Assembly: GCA_937877545.1 (NCBI GenBank)
Contig: CALFJE010000151.1
Span: 1 to 61,804 of the forward strand
Length of the DNA stretch: 61,804 bases
DNA from: an uncultured Selenomonadales bacterium
Lineage (GTDB): Bacteria > Bacillota > Negativicutes > Selenomonadales > Selenomonadaceae
Direction of reading: 5' to 3'
Shown: positions 15,687 to 24,847 of the stretch, in pieces
How the letters are laid out: the number at the start of each line of letters is the position of its first letter
Numbering within the stretch: position 1 is the first letter of the stretch
Program-made: the position numbers and the translations under genes
Notes under the pieces: model-generated
Told to the model about the DNA's origin: nothing
Seen by the model: only the letters and a program-made list of their open reading frames with translations
Databases searched by the model: none

Positions 15687-17771
15687 ATGGCAGCCCCCGA
15701 CGAACTCTTAGGCGAACCCCGAACGCTCGGCTCGTTTATCCAAAGGTACAGCGACGTTATTATCGCGGTGACGCTCGTCATGATCGTTATCATGATGATT
15801 ATCCCGTTGCCGACCGCGCTTTTGGACTTGCTGATTTGTCTCAACATCACAATCGCTCTCGTCGTCATAATGAGCGCGATTTACAACGAGGAGGCTCTCG
15901 ACCTGTCGGTCTTCCCGTCGCTGTTGCTAATCACGACGCTTTTCCGCTTGGCGTTGAACATTTCCGCGACGCGCCTTATCCTGATTAACGCCAACGCGGG
16001 CGAGGTCATTACGGCGTTCGGCAACTTCGTCGTCGGCGGCAACCCCGTCGTCGGTTTCATCATGTTTATCATTTTGGTTATCATCAACTTTATCGTCATA
16101 ACCAAAGGCTCCGAGCGCGTGGCGGAAGTTTCGGCGCGTTTCACGTTGGACGCCATGCCCGGTAAGCAAATGGCTATCGACGCCGACTTGAACCAGGGCG
16201 CGATTAACGACGAGGAGGCTAAGGAACGCCGCCTCAAGATTCAACGCGAGGCTGACTTCTTCGGAGCTATGGACGGTGCCTCCAAGTTCGTCAAGGGCGA
16301 CGCCATTGCCGCGATTATCATCATGCTGATTAACATTGGCGGCGGTTTCGTTATCGGCATGGCGCAAAAGGATATGGCGGCGATTGACGCTCTGCAAACT
16401 TACACGCTCCTGACCGTCGGCGAGGGTTTGGTAGGGCAAATTCCCGCGCTGTTAATCTCGACCGCAACCGGTATCATCGTCACCCGCGCCGCCGCCGAAG
16501 GCAACCTCGGCAACGACCTCATCAAGCAACTTTTCCACAACGAACGCATTTTCTTCATCAACACGGGCGTTTTGTTCCTGCTGTCAATCGTCCCCGGTTT
16601 GCCGGGTATCCCGTTCTTCGTTCTGGCGTGTCTCTGCGCGTTTATCGGCTACAGCCTGCACAGGAAAACCACCGTCACGACCGAAACCAAGGAGGAACAA
16701 CAGCACGTCAAGGAAAAGACCGAGGCGACGCGTCCCGAAAATATCATCTCGTTGTTGCAAGTTGACCCAATGGAGTTGGAAATCGGCTATTCGCTGATAC
16801 CGCTCGTCGACACGGGGCAGGGCGGCGACCTCCTCGACCGCATTGTCATGATTCGCCGTCAATGCGCGTTGGATTTGGGCTTGGTTGTCCCGACGATTCG
16901 TATACGCGACAACATTCAAATTAAGCCGAACGCCTACATAATCAAGCTTAAGGGCATGGAAATTGCTCGCGGCGAACTCATGCTTGACCACTTCCTCGCC
17001 ATGGACTCCGGCACCGTTTTTGAGACGATACCCGGTATCGAGACGGTTGAACCCGCCTTCGGACTGCCCGCGCTGTGGATTCCCGAAGCCGACCGCGAAC
17101 GCGCCGAACTCAACGGCTACACTGTCGTCGACGCCGTGTCCGTCCTCGCAACCCACTTGACAGAAATTATCAAGCAACACGCCGCAGAAATTCTCGGGCG
17201 TCAAGAGACTCAAAACCTCGTCGACAACCTCGCCAAATCGAATCAAGGGCTTGTCGACGAAGTTGTTCCCGAACTGCTCGGTATCGGCGAAATTCAAAAA
17301 GTCTTGTCGAACTTGCTCAACGAACGCATTTCAATCCGCGATATGGCTACGATTATGGAAGTCCTCGCCGACTACGCCCGCGCCACCAAAGACCCCGAAA
17401 TTCTTACGGAGTACGTGCGCCACGCTATGGCAAGGCAGATTACTCATCAAGTTGTGCAGGGCGATACTTTACCGTGCGTCACGCTCGACCCCGCCTTGGA
17501 AAATCGGATTGTCGGCGCGGTTCAGCGCACAGACCACGGCTCCTACGTCACGCTCGACCCCGAATCTATGCGCCGCTTGATTTCCTCGCTAACCAAAGAG
17601 ATAGAAAAGCTCGGCAACCAGGGCTACCCCGCCATTGTGCTTACAAGCCCCGCCGTGCGCTTATACTTCCGCAAGCTCGTCGAACGTTCGGTGCAAGGGC
17701 TTACAATCGTCTCGCACGCCGAAATTGACCAATCCGTTGAAATTCAAATCCTCGGTGTCGTAAGAATCTAA
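15687..17771 (+). CDS. flhA: Flagellar export apparatus protein FlhA, 694 aa
   Basis: FlhA is the nonameric inner-membrane component that receives export substrates and chaperones. The N-terminal part has about eight membrane segments and the conserved cytoplasmic loop with RFTLDAMPGKQMAIDADLNQ; the C-terminal half is the cytoplasmic ring domain. Length is typical. GGAGG precedes the ATG at 15687. A bidirectional terminator follows. Confidence 0.96.
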   Translation: MAAPDELLGEPRTLGSFIQRYSDVIIAVTLVMIVIMMIIPLPTALLDLLICLNITIALVVIMSAIYNEEALDLSVFPSLLLITTLFRLALNISATRLILINANAGEVITAFGNFVVGGNPVVGFIMFIILVIINFIVITKGSERVAEVSARFTLDAMPGKQMAIDADLNQGAINDEEAKERRLKIQREADFFGAMDGASKFVKGDAIAAIIIMLINIGGGFVIGMAQKDMAAIDALQTYTLLTVGEGLVGQIPALLISTATGIIVTRAAAEGNLGNDLIKQLFHNERIFFINTGVLFLLSIVPGLPGIPFFVLACLCAFIGYSLHRKTTVTTETKEEQQHVKEKTEATRPENIISLLQVDPMELEIGYSLIPLVDTGQGGDLLDRIVMIRRQCALDLGLVVPTIRIRDNIQIKPNAYIIKLKGMEIARGELMLDHFLAMDSGTVFETIPGIETVEPAFGLPALWIPEADRERAELNGYTVVDAVSVLATHLTEIIKQHAAEILGRQETQNLVDNLAKSNQGLVDEVVPELLGIGEIQKVLSNLLNERISIRDMATIMEVLADYARATKDPEILTEYVRHAMARQITHQVVQGDTLPCVTLDPALENRIVGAVQRTDHGSYVTLDPESMRRLISSLTKEIEKLGNQGYPAIVLTSPAVRLYFRKLVERSVQGLTIVSHAEIDQSVEIQILGVVRI

Positions 17772-17784
17772 TCGAACGCAACAA

Positions 17785-17826
17785 AAAACCTGCGCGGTCT
17801 CGTCGACTGTGCAGGTCTTTTTTTTA
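17785..17826. terminator. Bidirectional terminator flhA / restriction-modification gene
   Basis: ACCTGC at the left pairs with GCAGGT at the right, with further pairing inside, flanked by a run of A on the left and a run of eight or more T on the right. It can end both flhA (plus) and the converging restriction-modification gene (minus). The plus-strand flagellar operon therefore probably stops here and restarts at the flhF promoter. Confidence 0.75.
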
Positions 17827-20766
17827 TTCGCCGTCGATGTAAGCCAGATACCGCCGATAAATCTTCGCGGTCTCGTTGCGTATGAAAGCCGCCATATAAT
17901 CAAAGTCCGGCTCGCCCGCCTCGTTCACAGGCAGTTGAATTTTACTGCGCCGCAATCTTGTAAGCGTTGCTCCGTTGCCGCCCCAGCTGAAGATTGACAA
18001 CGTCTTCTTTAGAGCCGGCAAGATGAATTTAGCAACGTCAGCGTTCAAGTGGTCGTTCGTTAAGATTTGAATGTTCTGCCCCGTATAAAAAGCCGTCGGT
18101 TGATAAAACGCCGTCTGCGTGTCGAGACCGATTGTTATGCAATTCCCGTCGTCGAGCTTGTAATCGGGCTGTTCGCGAACAAAACATTGAATGCCGTTGT
18201 TGCGGTCAGTGCGCGTGACGTAAGGGAATTTGCCTTCGCCCGCAAGCAGTTTGTTCTTGTCAATGCCGCTCGCCGTGGCGCGAATCGAAAACACATCGGA
18301 CAAGTTGAACGCTCGCCAATGCTTTTGATTGAGCGGGACAACCTGCGCGGCGTCGACGGCTTGAACGAATTCACGATACCGTTGGATAAGCTCCGCCTCG
18401 ATGTTGCCAACGTAAGCCGCCATGTAATCATAATCGGGCTCGTCCGCGTCGTTCACGGGCAAGAGAAGCTTTTGCCGCTTAAGACGCGCCGTCCCCATTT
18501 TGTAGCCGTAATTATATTTTTCGCGCTGAGCGGTGATTTGATTGGTAATAAACAGCGCAACGAATTCACCGGCGACGTGCGGGCGCAACTTTCTACAATC
18601 ATTCGAGTACAACGCTGCATAGGGATGATAAAAAGCGTAGCCGACGGAGCCGTTTCGATTAACCGAAATGCAATTCTCCTCCAACGTCTCGTTCACATTG
18701 CTGACGAAATGACAAATGCCGTTGTTATTCGCCGACGCGCCGATATACGGGGTGTCGCCAACTTCGCGCTCGTCTTCGTAAATGTCGCGTCCCGAAACAA
18801 TTTCCGCAACGTCCGTGATGAAAAAGCTCTTCCAGCGTTTGGCGTGGAGCGGAGGCAGGTCAATCAGCGGCGGAAGTTTTTTTTTGCGGAAGAGGTCTTC
18901 GCGCCCGTGAGCAATCATGTTGAATTCAAAGGTCAAGTAATCGGCGGTGGTGTTGCAAACGTCTTCGGCAGTGGGCAGCTCGTCGTTGTAGTAGTAGAAG
19001 GAATGGAGCCACTCGTCTTGCGGCTCAATCGTCGTCTCGACAATGAACCTCGACGGCGCGTCCTTAATCTTGCCTCGCCAACAATCCAGCAGATAGAAAC
19101 GTTTATCCTTGGCGCGTTCGGTCTCGACAAGCCCGACGTGTTTCTTGACCTCGAAGCCGTCGTCCTCGAAGTTGATGAACTTGACGGGCTTAGACTTGGG
19201 ATGAGGCTCGCCCGCCGTGAACACCGCGATACAAGGCACGGTACCGATTCGATAGAAAGTATTCTTGTTGAGGCTGACGACGCCCTCCAACGTGTGACCG
19301 CGCAGGATGTCGCCCTTGACAATCTTATCGTCGCGGGTCTTGCCAATCATGGCGGAGACGGGAACGATAACGGCGACGCGCCCGCCGCGAACGACCGAAT
19401 CAAGCAGGTGACGGATAAAGCGCAGTTCGGACAGATGAGCGGTCGCGGCGTTCTTGGCTTGGCTGTAAGGTGGATTCATGAAGCCGACGGTCGCGCCGAG
19501 GAGTTGGAGCTTATCGGCGTCGTGAGCAAAGAAGTCGCCGCAGAGCAAATTACTCTGACCGTCGCCGCGCAGAATCATATTGGTCGTAGCGATTGAAAAC
19601 ATATCCTCCCGCGCCTCGATGCCGTGAATCTGATTCTGCTTGATTAGGGTGCGTTGATAATCGTCGGCGGCTTGAAGCATACGGCTCATGGCGGCGATAA
19701 GAAAACTTCCCGTACCGCAACACGGGTCGAAGACGACATCATCGGGCTTGAGGTCGACGAGGTCGCAGAACAGTTCGGTGATGTGTCGCGGGGTCAAGAC
19801 TACGCCCAAGCTTTGCCCGTCGCCGCCGCTGTAGCTGATGAATTCGCCGTAGAAGCGTCCGAGGTAATCTTCCGCCGAATTGCTTACAACCGCGTCGAAA
19901 ATGTTATCGGCAATGAACTCCGTAAAAAATTTGAGCGGCGTCTTGCCGAGGTTGCTGTTGACGGCGTTGAGCAGCGGGCGGTCTTTAATCAGGCGGAACT
20001 GACTGAGCACGCGTTCCTTCTTGACTTCGGGGCGGACGTTGGCGCGCTTTAGATGATTCTCGACGTGTTCAAAGAGCTTCGCGCCGTCGGATTTAATCTT
20101 ATCGCCCGTGAGGAGCGTGACGTTGAAGTTCCTGCCCTCGGCAAGCGCAAGCAGTATCGCCGACACGACGAGGGGCTTTTCGTCCTCGCCGAGCTGTCCG
20201 TAATTGCGCAGGTGTTCATGCAACTCCTTAGCCTTGCCGATAATCTGTTTGAGTTCAACTTCCTCTGCCGACTCCTCGCCCAAAACCATGCGCCGATAAT
20301 AAGCGTCGATGTTTTCTGCCGTAAAGTTCTTGAACGTGTCGACTTCGGGCAGCTCCTTGATATTGCCGTCGCCGTCAAGGAACACGGGCTTGATGATGTG
20401 ATGCTTACGGTCGCCGACGTTGCCGAACGCGAAGACTTTCTTGTAGCGGGTGCCGTCGATGATTTTGTGCGCGTAGAACAATGCGCCGTTGAGCGCGTAA
20501 TTGGTCGTGGCGTCAACGCTCTGGGAAATTTCGCCGCCGTCTCGCAAGCACAGCTTCAAGCGGTCGGACTTATCCTCCATAACCAAAACAAAATCGTCAA
20601 TCAGCGCGATATGGTCGGGGTAGCCGCGCAAGCCCGTTTGAGCTTTGGACGCCGCAGCCAATGCGCCGTCAAGTTCGACGTTGCGCGTGCTCTGCGTATC
20701 CGAATAAATCTCTACGGCTTCCAAGCGATTCTGTATGTAATTCGTGAAATCTGATTCAAGTCTCAT
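17824..20766 (-). CDS. Single-chain restriction-modification enzyme (type IIG/BcgI-like), 980 aa
   Basis: One polypeptide carries all three functions. The N-terminus has a PD-(D/E)XK nuclease pattern (P50-D51 and E64-D65-K66). A gamma-class N6-adenine methyltransferase follows, with motif I FDPCCGTGSF (346-355) and motif IV NPPY (431-434). The C-terminus holds two HsdS-like target-recognition repeats, each starting like HAKRWKSFFITDV or NQKHWRAFNLSDV and ending in PVNxAxEPDxDYMAA. The recognition sequence cannot be read from this. AGGAGG precedes the ATG. A run of nine A on the coding strand (18877-18885) lies just before the first recognition domain. Confidence 0.85.
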   Translation of the reverse strand: MRLESDFTNYIQNRLEAVEIYSDTQSTRNVELDGALAAASKAQTGLRGYPDHIALIDDFVLVMEDKSDRLKLCLRDGGEISQSVDATTNYALNGALFYAHKIIDGTRYKKVFAFGNVGDRKHHIIKPVFLDGDGNIKELPEVDTFKNFTAENIDAYYRRMVLGEESAEEVELKQIIGKAKELHEHLRNYGQLGEDEKPLVVSAILLALAEGRNFNVTLLTGDKIKSDGAKLFEHVENHLKRANVRPEVKKERVLSQFRLIKDRPLLNAVNSNLGKTPLKFFTEFIADNIFDAVVSNSAEDYLGRFYGEFISYSGGDGQSLGVVLTPRHITELFCDLVDLKPDDVVFDPCCGTGSFLIAAMSRMLQAADDYQRTLIKQNQIHGIEAREDMFSIATTNMILRGDGQSNLLCGDFFAHDADKLQLLGATVGFMNPPYSQAKNAATAHLSELRFIRHLLDSVVRGGRVAVIVPVSAMIGKTRDDKIVKGDILRGHTLEGVVSLNKNTFYRIGTVPCIAVFTAGEPHPKSKPVKFINFEDDGFEVKKHVGLVETERAKDKRFYLLDCWRGKIKDAPSRFIVETTIEPQDEWLHSFYYYNDELPTAEDVCNTTADYLTFEFNMIAHGREDLFRKKKLPPLIDLPPLHAKRWKSFFITDVAEIVSGRDIYEDEREVGDTPYIGASANNNGICHFVSNVNETLEENCISVNRNGSVGYAFYHPYAALYSNDCRKLRPHVAGEFVALFITNQITAQREKYNYGYKMGTARLKRQKLLLPVNDADEPDYDYMAAYVGNIEAELIQRYREFVQAVDAAQVVPLNQKHWRAFNLSDVFSIRATASGIDKNKLLAGEGKFPYVTRTDRNNGIQCFVREQPDYKLDDGNCITIGLDTQTAFYQPTAFYTGQNIQILTNDHLNADVAKFILPALKKTLSIFSWGGNGATLTRLRRSKIQLPVNEAGEPDFDYMAAFIRNETAKIYRRYLAYIDGE

Positions 20767-20787
20767 GCCTTAACCTCCTCTGAGCGG

Positions 20788-20837
20788 ATTATAGCAAAAA
20801 TAAATTCGTTTGCTACAAAGGGATTTTCTGATATAAT
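20788..20837. promoter_or_regulatory. Divergent promoters for flhF and the restriction-modification gene
   Basis: Plus strand: TTGCTA (20810-20815), 16-base spacer and perfect TATAAT (20832-20837), about 35 bases before the flhF start. Minus strand: TATAAT (20793-20788) with a possible TTGTAG 19 bases upstream, reading into the restriction-modification gene. The two promoters overlap head to head, so expression of one may affect the other. Confidence 0.65.
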
Positions 20838-20871
20838 CCTTCGGCAGAACAGAAATTGGTGGTGAATTCGT

Positions 20872-22626
20872 TTGCAGATAAAAGTTTTTAAAGCCGGCAA
20901 TATGAAGGACGCAATGGCAGCCATGAAAGCTGAGCTGGGCGAGGACGCCGTCATATTGCACAGCAAAAAATATAAGGAGGGCGGCATTTTGGGCATAGGC
21001 AGCCGCGAGGTCGTGGAGATAACTGCGGCTATCGAGGAAACCGCCCTGCCCAAAAAGACCGATACGCCGCGCCTCGTACACCCGACGGTTGCGCCGAATT
21101 CCCTTTTGACGCGCTACAAGACCGACGGTACCGCGCAGGGCGTCGCCGAGGCTCAACAACGCGCCGAATCCACGCAACTCGACTCCCTTGCCGATAAAGT
21201 CGCCGCGCAAAAAGAATCCGACGCCCAAACAACTCCAAACTTCGAGGACGAACTCCAAACCGCTCAAGAGGATTTCGTTACGGTCAATTTATCCGAACCT
21301 CAAGCCGACGAGCAAGTTTCCCCCTCCGAAGACGAAACTCAAGCCGACGAGCAAGTTCCTTCCTCCGAAGCTGAACCTCAAGCCGACGAGCAAGTTCCCG
21401 CCTCCGAAGACGAGCCTCAAGCCGACGAGCAAGTTCCCCCCTCCGAAGACGAACCTCAAGGTGACGAGCAAATTCCGCCCTCTGAAGACGAACCTCAAGC
21501 CGACGAGCAAGTTCCCTCCTCCGAAGCTGAACCTCAAGCCTCCGCGCAGAGTCCGCCGGTCGCGCCCGTCTTCACGCAGGAACAAATGGCGCAAACTCAA
21601 GCCCTGCTCATGGCGCAATTCAACCAAATGCAGATGATGCAACAGGCGGCAATCGCGCAGGCACAGGCGCAGGCGGAGGAACAGCTGCGCTTGCAACAGG
21701 CACAGGCGGCTCAACAGGCGGCACTCGCCAAAGCACAACAGCCCGACACGCATAACGAGGAAAAAATCAAGCGGCTCGAAGACGAAATCGCGCAGATGAA
21801 GGCTCTGCTTGCCGAGGTGCTGGGTCGCGACACCAAAAAGGGCGTCATAAGCTTGCACGAGGCTTTGAAAATGCAAGAGGTCTCCGAGGAAATTTTAACG
21901 GAAATGGCAAGCGAATCGAACGCGGGCGATACCCTGGTCGATATGCACGCGCCCGCCGCCAAAGCCACGCTAATTAAATATCTCAACGACCACATAAAAT
22001 TTTCCGACGGCATAAAGCTTAATCGTCACGGCGTGAGGATAGTCGCGCTCCTCGGTACGACGGGCGTCGGCAAAACTACGACCCTCGCCAAAATCGCCGC
22101 CAAGTTCGTTTTGGAGCAACGCACCAACGTCGCGCTGATAACCGCCGACACTTACCGTATCTCCGCCGTCGAACAGCTCAAGACTTATTCCGACATTCTG
22201 GAGTTGCCGCTGGAAATCGTCTACAATCCCGCCGAGCTTGCCGCGTCAATCGAACGCCACCGCGATAAGGAGCTGATTCTAATCGACACGGCGGGGCGCA
22301 GTCAGCACAACGATTATCAAATGCGCGAGCTGGAAGAATTCCTGCGCATCAATCCGCGTATCGAAAAGCATTTGGTTATCAGCTCCACGACCAAATTCAC
22401 CGACGCCCGCCAGATTATGAATAAATTTTCGCAGGTCGAGCCGGACAGGATTATTTTCACGAAGACCGACGAAACCGGCTCCCTCGGCATGATTATCAAC
22501 CTCCTGCGCGATAACGTCTATTCGCTGTCGTACATAACGACGGGGCAAAGCGTCCCCGACGACATAGAGCGCGCCGGTGCCGACATCTTAGCCAATTTCT
22601 TGCTTAAGAAAGTGGACGAGCAATAA
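20872..22626 (+). CDS. flhF: Flagellar GTPase FlhF, 584 aa
   Basis: FlhF is an SRP-type GTPase that sets where and how many flagella are built. The N-terminal B domain (MQIKVFKAGNMKDAMAAMKA) is followed by a long acidic repeat (13-residue unit, at least six copies), an Ala/Gln-rich stretch, and the NG domain with G1 LLGTTGVGKTTTLAKIAA and G3 LIDTAGRS. At 584 residues it is much longer than usual (about 370-450) because of the repeat. The start is a TTG at 20872. It has its own promoter and precedes flhG by 13 bp. Confidence 0.93.
   Translation: MQIKVFKAGNMKDAMAAMKAELGEDAVILHSKKYKEGGILGIGSREVVEITAAIEETALPKKTDTPRLVHPTVAPNSLLTRYKTDGTAQGVAEAQQRAESTQLDSLADKVAAQKESDAQTTPNFEDELQTAQEDFVTVNLSEPQADEQVSPSEDETQADEQVPSSEAEPQADEQVPASEDEPQADEQVPPSEDEPQGDEQIPPSEDEPQADEQVPSSEAEPQASAQSPPVAPVFTQEQMAQTQALLMAQFNQMQMMQQAAIAQAQAQAEEQLRLQQAQAAQQAALAKAQQPDTHNEEKIKRLEDEIAQMKALLAEVLGRDTKKGVISLHEALKMQEVSEEILTEMASESNAGDTLVDMHAPAAKATLIKYLNDHIKFSDGIKLNRHGVRIVALLGTTGVGKTTTLAKIAAKFVLEQRTNVALITADTYRISAVEQLKTYSDILELPLEIVYNPAELAASIERHRDKELILIDTAGRSQHNDYQMRELEEFLRINPRIEKHLVISSTTKFTDARQIMNKFSQVEPDRIIFTKTDETGSLGMIINLLRDNVYSLSYITTGQSVPDDIERAGADILANFLLKKVDEQ
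21298..21531 (+). repeat. 39-bp tandem repeat inside flhF
   Basis: Six in-frame copies of a 39-bp unit encode the 13-residue consensus PQADEQVPPSEDE, followed by a partial seventh copy. Copies differ at a few positions (Thr for Pro, Ala for Asp, Gly for Ala). The unit is acidic and proline-rich and probably forms a flexible linker. Because its length is a multiple of three, copy-number change would lengthen or shorten FlhF without breaking the frame. Confidence 0.9.
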
Positions 22627-22639
22627 CGAGGTACGCAAC

Positions 22640-23539
22640 ATGTCTGACCAAGCAGCAAGATTGAGGAATTTGGTTGAGGAACGCGCCGAGGAGGAGGCTC
22701 AAGCCCGCGAACTGGGCGAACTTTATTTCAACGTGGCGGAAAGCACGCGTGTCATTGCGATAACGAGCGGCAAGGGCGGCGTCGGCAAAACCAATCTTGC
22801 CGTCAACTTGGCGGTCGACTTGCAAAAGGCGGGGCAACGCGTCATGGTGATTGACGCCGATATTGGTATGGCGAACGTGAATTTGCTGATGGGTTCCGTC
22901 ACAAATCGCAGTCTGATAGACCTTTTGCGCGACGGCGTTCGATTGGAGGACGTGATTGAGGACGGCGTGGCGGGCGTCAAATATATATCGGGCGTGGCGG
23001 GCGTCGAGGCGGCTTTGAGTCTCAATCGCGCCGAACAACGCAAGCTCCATAAAAAATTGGGGCTTTGTTCGGAGTTGGCGGACATCGTGATAATCGACAC
23101 GGGGGCGGGCTTGAATCGCAACGTGATAGAATTCGTCTTGGCGGCGGAGGAAGTGCTTTTGATAACGACGCCCGAACCGACCGCGCTCGCCGACGCCTAC
23201 GCCGTGATTAAGGCTTACACCAAGTACACCGACCGCCGCAATATCAAGCTGGTTGTCAATCGCATTCACGAGGAGGAGGAGTGCGCCGACGTTGTCGACA
23301 AGCTCAATCAGACGACGCAGAAATTTTTGGGGCTGACGGTTGATTGTTTGGGCTACATTTACGAGGACAAAGCCGTCCGCGAGGCTGTGCATAAGCAGGA
23401 GCCGTTCGTCATTGCCAACCCGGATTCGCCGGCGTCGCGTTGCATTTTGGCGTTGACCGATACTCTTATGCGCGGCGGCAAAATGAATTCGGTTTCCAAA
23501 GGTTGGCGCGGCTTCCTTGACCGTTTGTTCGGCTATTGA
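22640..23539 (+). CDS. flhG: Flagellar number regulator FlhG (MinD-like ATPase), 299 aa
   Basis: FlhG works with FlhF and with the C-ring proteins FliM/FliY. The deviant Walker A motif is present (ITSGKGGVGKTNLAVNLA), as is the Walker B segment (IVIIDTGAGL). The N-terminal residues before it (SDQAARLRNLVEE) correspond to the DQAxxLR motif that activates FlhF GTPase. Length is typical. The ATG at 22640 follows an ACGAGG site 13 bp after flhF. Confidence 0.94.
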   Translation: MSDQAARLRNLVEERAEEEAQARELGELYFNVAESTRVIAITSGKGGVGKTNLAVNLAVDLQKAGQRVMVIDADIGMANVNLLMGSVTNRSLIDLLRDGVRLEDVIEDGVAGVKYISGVAGVEAALSLNRAEQRKLHKKLGLCSELADIVIIDTGAGLNRNVIEFVLAAEEVLLITTPEPTALADAYAVIKAYTKYTDRRNIKLVVNRIHEEEECADVVDKLNQTTQKFLGLTVDCLGYIYEDKAVREAVHKQEPFVIANPDSPASRCILALTDTLMRGGKMNSVSKGWRGFLDRLFGY

Positions 23540-23556
23540 AACGAGGCGATTGGATT

Positions 23557-24162
23557 TTGACTGATTCGCAGTACCGCACTTATAAAATTTACGTGAGCCT
23601 GGCATTGGCGGCGGTGATTGTGAGCGTGCCGTTGGCGTTCGTGTTGCCGGTCGAGTGGAGCTTTGAAAACGGACTAATCGAAAACGCGCAGGTCGTCGCA
23701 CTGATTTTCGCGGCGATTTTTATTTTGCGTGTCCGCCGCCCTGCGACGTGGTTGCAACGATTATTCGCGGCGGGCTTCGTGCTGATGGCGTTGCGCGAGC
23801 TGAGTTGGGGGCGCGTCTTCTTCCCAATCGGCATGGAGGACTTCGGGGCGGTGTTCGTACCAATGGCGGAGTACAAATATCGCGTGCCGGTGCACATTTT
23901 CATTACGGTTTACGGCGCGGCGATGCTGTTCGTGCTGATTCGATTCGTGCCCGTGCGTCAAATACTTTTGGGGCGTCAACCGCTGGCGGCGTTGGCGGTG
24001 ATGGCTGTTGCGGCAATATTAAATTATGTCGGCGACCACGGTTGGCTCCTCGGCAAGGGCAACGGGCAAATTTTGGAGGAGCTGAACGAACTGATTTTTT
24101 ATCTGACGATACCCGCCGTCGCTCTGTATTGGCTTTGGCAACGAAAAAACCCGTCGAGCTGA
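23557..24162 (+). CDS. Integral membrane protein of unknown function, 201 aa
   Basis: About six hydrophobic segments span most of the protein, with a charged LRELSWGRVFF segment between the third and fourth. I do not recognise a named family. The TTG at 23557 is chosen because GAGGCG lies about ten bases before it. It follows flhG by 17 bp and ends at a strong terminator, so it is probably the last gene of the flhF unit. A link to motility is inferred only from position. Confidence 0.6.
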   Translation: MTDSQYRTYKIYVSLALAAVIVSVPLAFVLPVEWSFENGLIENAQVVALIFAAIFILRVRRPATWLQRLFAAGFVLMALRELSWGRVFFPIGMEDFGAVFVPMAEYKYRVPVHIFITVYGAAMLFVLIRFVPVRQILLGRQPLAALAVMAVAAILNYVGDHGWLLGKGNGQILEELNELIFYLTIPAVALYWLWQRKNPSS

Positions 24163-24182
24163 TTCGGCGGGTTTTCTTTTAT
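24142..24182. terminator. Bidirectional terminator after the flhF-flhG unit
   Basis: AACCCG and CGGGTT form a stem flanked by A-rich and T-rich runs (AAAAAACCCG on the left, GGGTTTTCTTTT on the right). It lies between two converging genes and can serve both the membrane-protein gene on the plus strand and the yvyF-like gene on the minus strand. Confidence 0.7.
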
Positions 24183-24622
24183 CTGTTACGTGAACTGTTT
24201 ATGTTTTCGTACATGGAATCGGAAAAAGTTTTGGCGGACGATTTCTTTTCGGCGGCGCGTTTCTTTGAGTTCAAGGCGTTGGCGAATTTCTGCGCGTTTT
24301 CTTTGAGCTTGCCCTCGCACTCGCTACAATAGGCTCCGCGGGTGATAAGGGTTCCGCACCTGCCGCAAGGATATTTGGCGTCTTTCAGGGTTGAATTCTC
24401 GAACAAGCCCTGTTGAATCATGCGCCAGACGAATTTGCTCGGAACGCCCGAACCTTCAATCAGCTCGTTGACCGTGATTCTGGGGTGGTCGCGGACGTAA
24501 GCTTTAACACGCTCCTCCAAGGCAAGGTCTTCGGCGCGACAATCGGGGCAGATTTTTTCCTTACCGACGGGCATGAAAATTTTTTTGCATCGTACACAGT
24601 TCCTTATGTTCAGATCAGCCAT
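24179..24622 (-). CDS. yvyF: YvyF-like flagellar zinc-ribbon protein, 147 aa
   Basis: The protein matches the flagellar operon protein family of Bacillus YvyF, usually encoded next to flgM. It has an N-terminal zinc-ribbon pattern (NCVRCKKIFMPVGKEKICPD plus the next Cys), a helical middle like a winged helix (ITVNELIEGSGVPSKFVWRM) and a second Cys cluster (YPCGRCGTLITRGAYCSEC), then a Lys-rich tail. The molecular role is not established. The ATG at 24622 has GGAGGTGG upstream; a longer reading from 24703 is less likely. No flgM is visible in the window. Confidence 0.8.
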   Translation of the reverse strand: MADLNIRNCVRCKKIFMPVGKEKICPDCRAEDLALEERVKAYVRDHPRITVNELIEGSGVPSKFVWRMIQQGLFENSTLKDAKYPCGRCGTLITRGAYCSECEGKLKENAQKFANALNSKKRAAEKKSSAKTFSDSMYENINSSRNR

Positions 24623-24685
24623 TAAAACCACCTCCGCGAATTTTATCTGAATTTCTACGTATGCGCTGAAAGTTCCTGCTATGTC

Positions 24686-24835
24686 ACGGCTCAAACAGGT
24701 CAACTTTTTTCAGAGCGGCGCGTTTTATGTCGAACATCTTTACAAGCTCGGCTACCGCTTGTGTCGGCGAAATTATTCCGTTCAAGACCGCCTCGCGAAT
24801 TTCGGGCATCCGCCCCGTTATCACCGTGTCGCCGA
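24686..24835 (-). pseudogene. Duplicated 3' end of meaB
   Basis: These 150 bases are identical to 24850-24999, the last 48 or so codons of meaB. A 14-base spacer separates the copies. This copy ends in its own stop (TGA at 24686-24684) and has no start. A direct tandem duplication explains it, but 150 bp is also a common short-read length, so an assembly artefact is a real alternative. Confidence 0.8.
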
Positions 24836-24847
24836 TAAGTCGCGTCG

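Noticed and set aside
18067..19596. Long open frame of 509 codons on the plus strand
   Set aside because: It is antisense to the restriction-modification gene, whose frame has clear motifs. The plus-strand translation is Arg/Val-rich with no recognisable domain; it is a shadow caused by the GC-biased third positions.
21298..21531. Regular repeats that might be a CRISPR array
   Set aside because: The 39-bp units are contiguous without unique spacers and are in frame inside flhF, so they are a coding tandem repeat.
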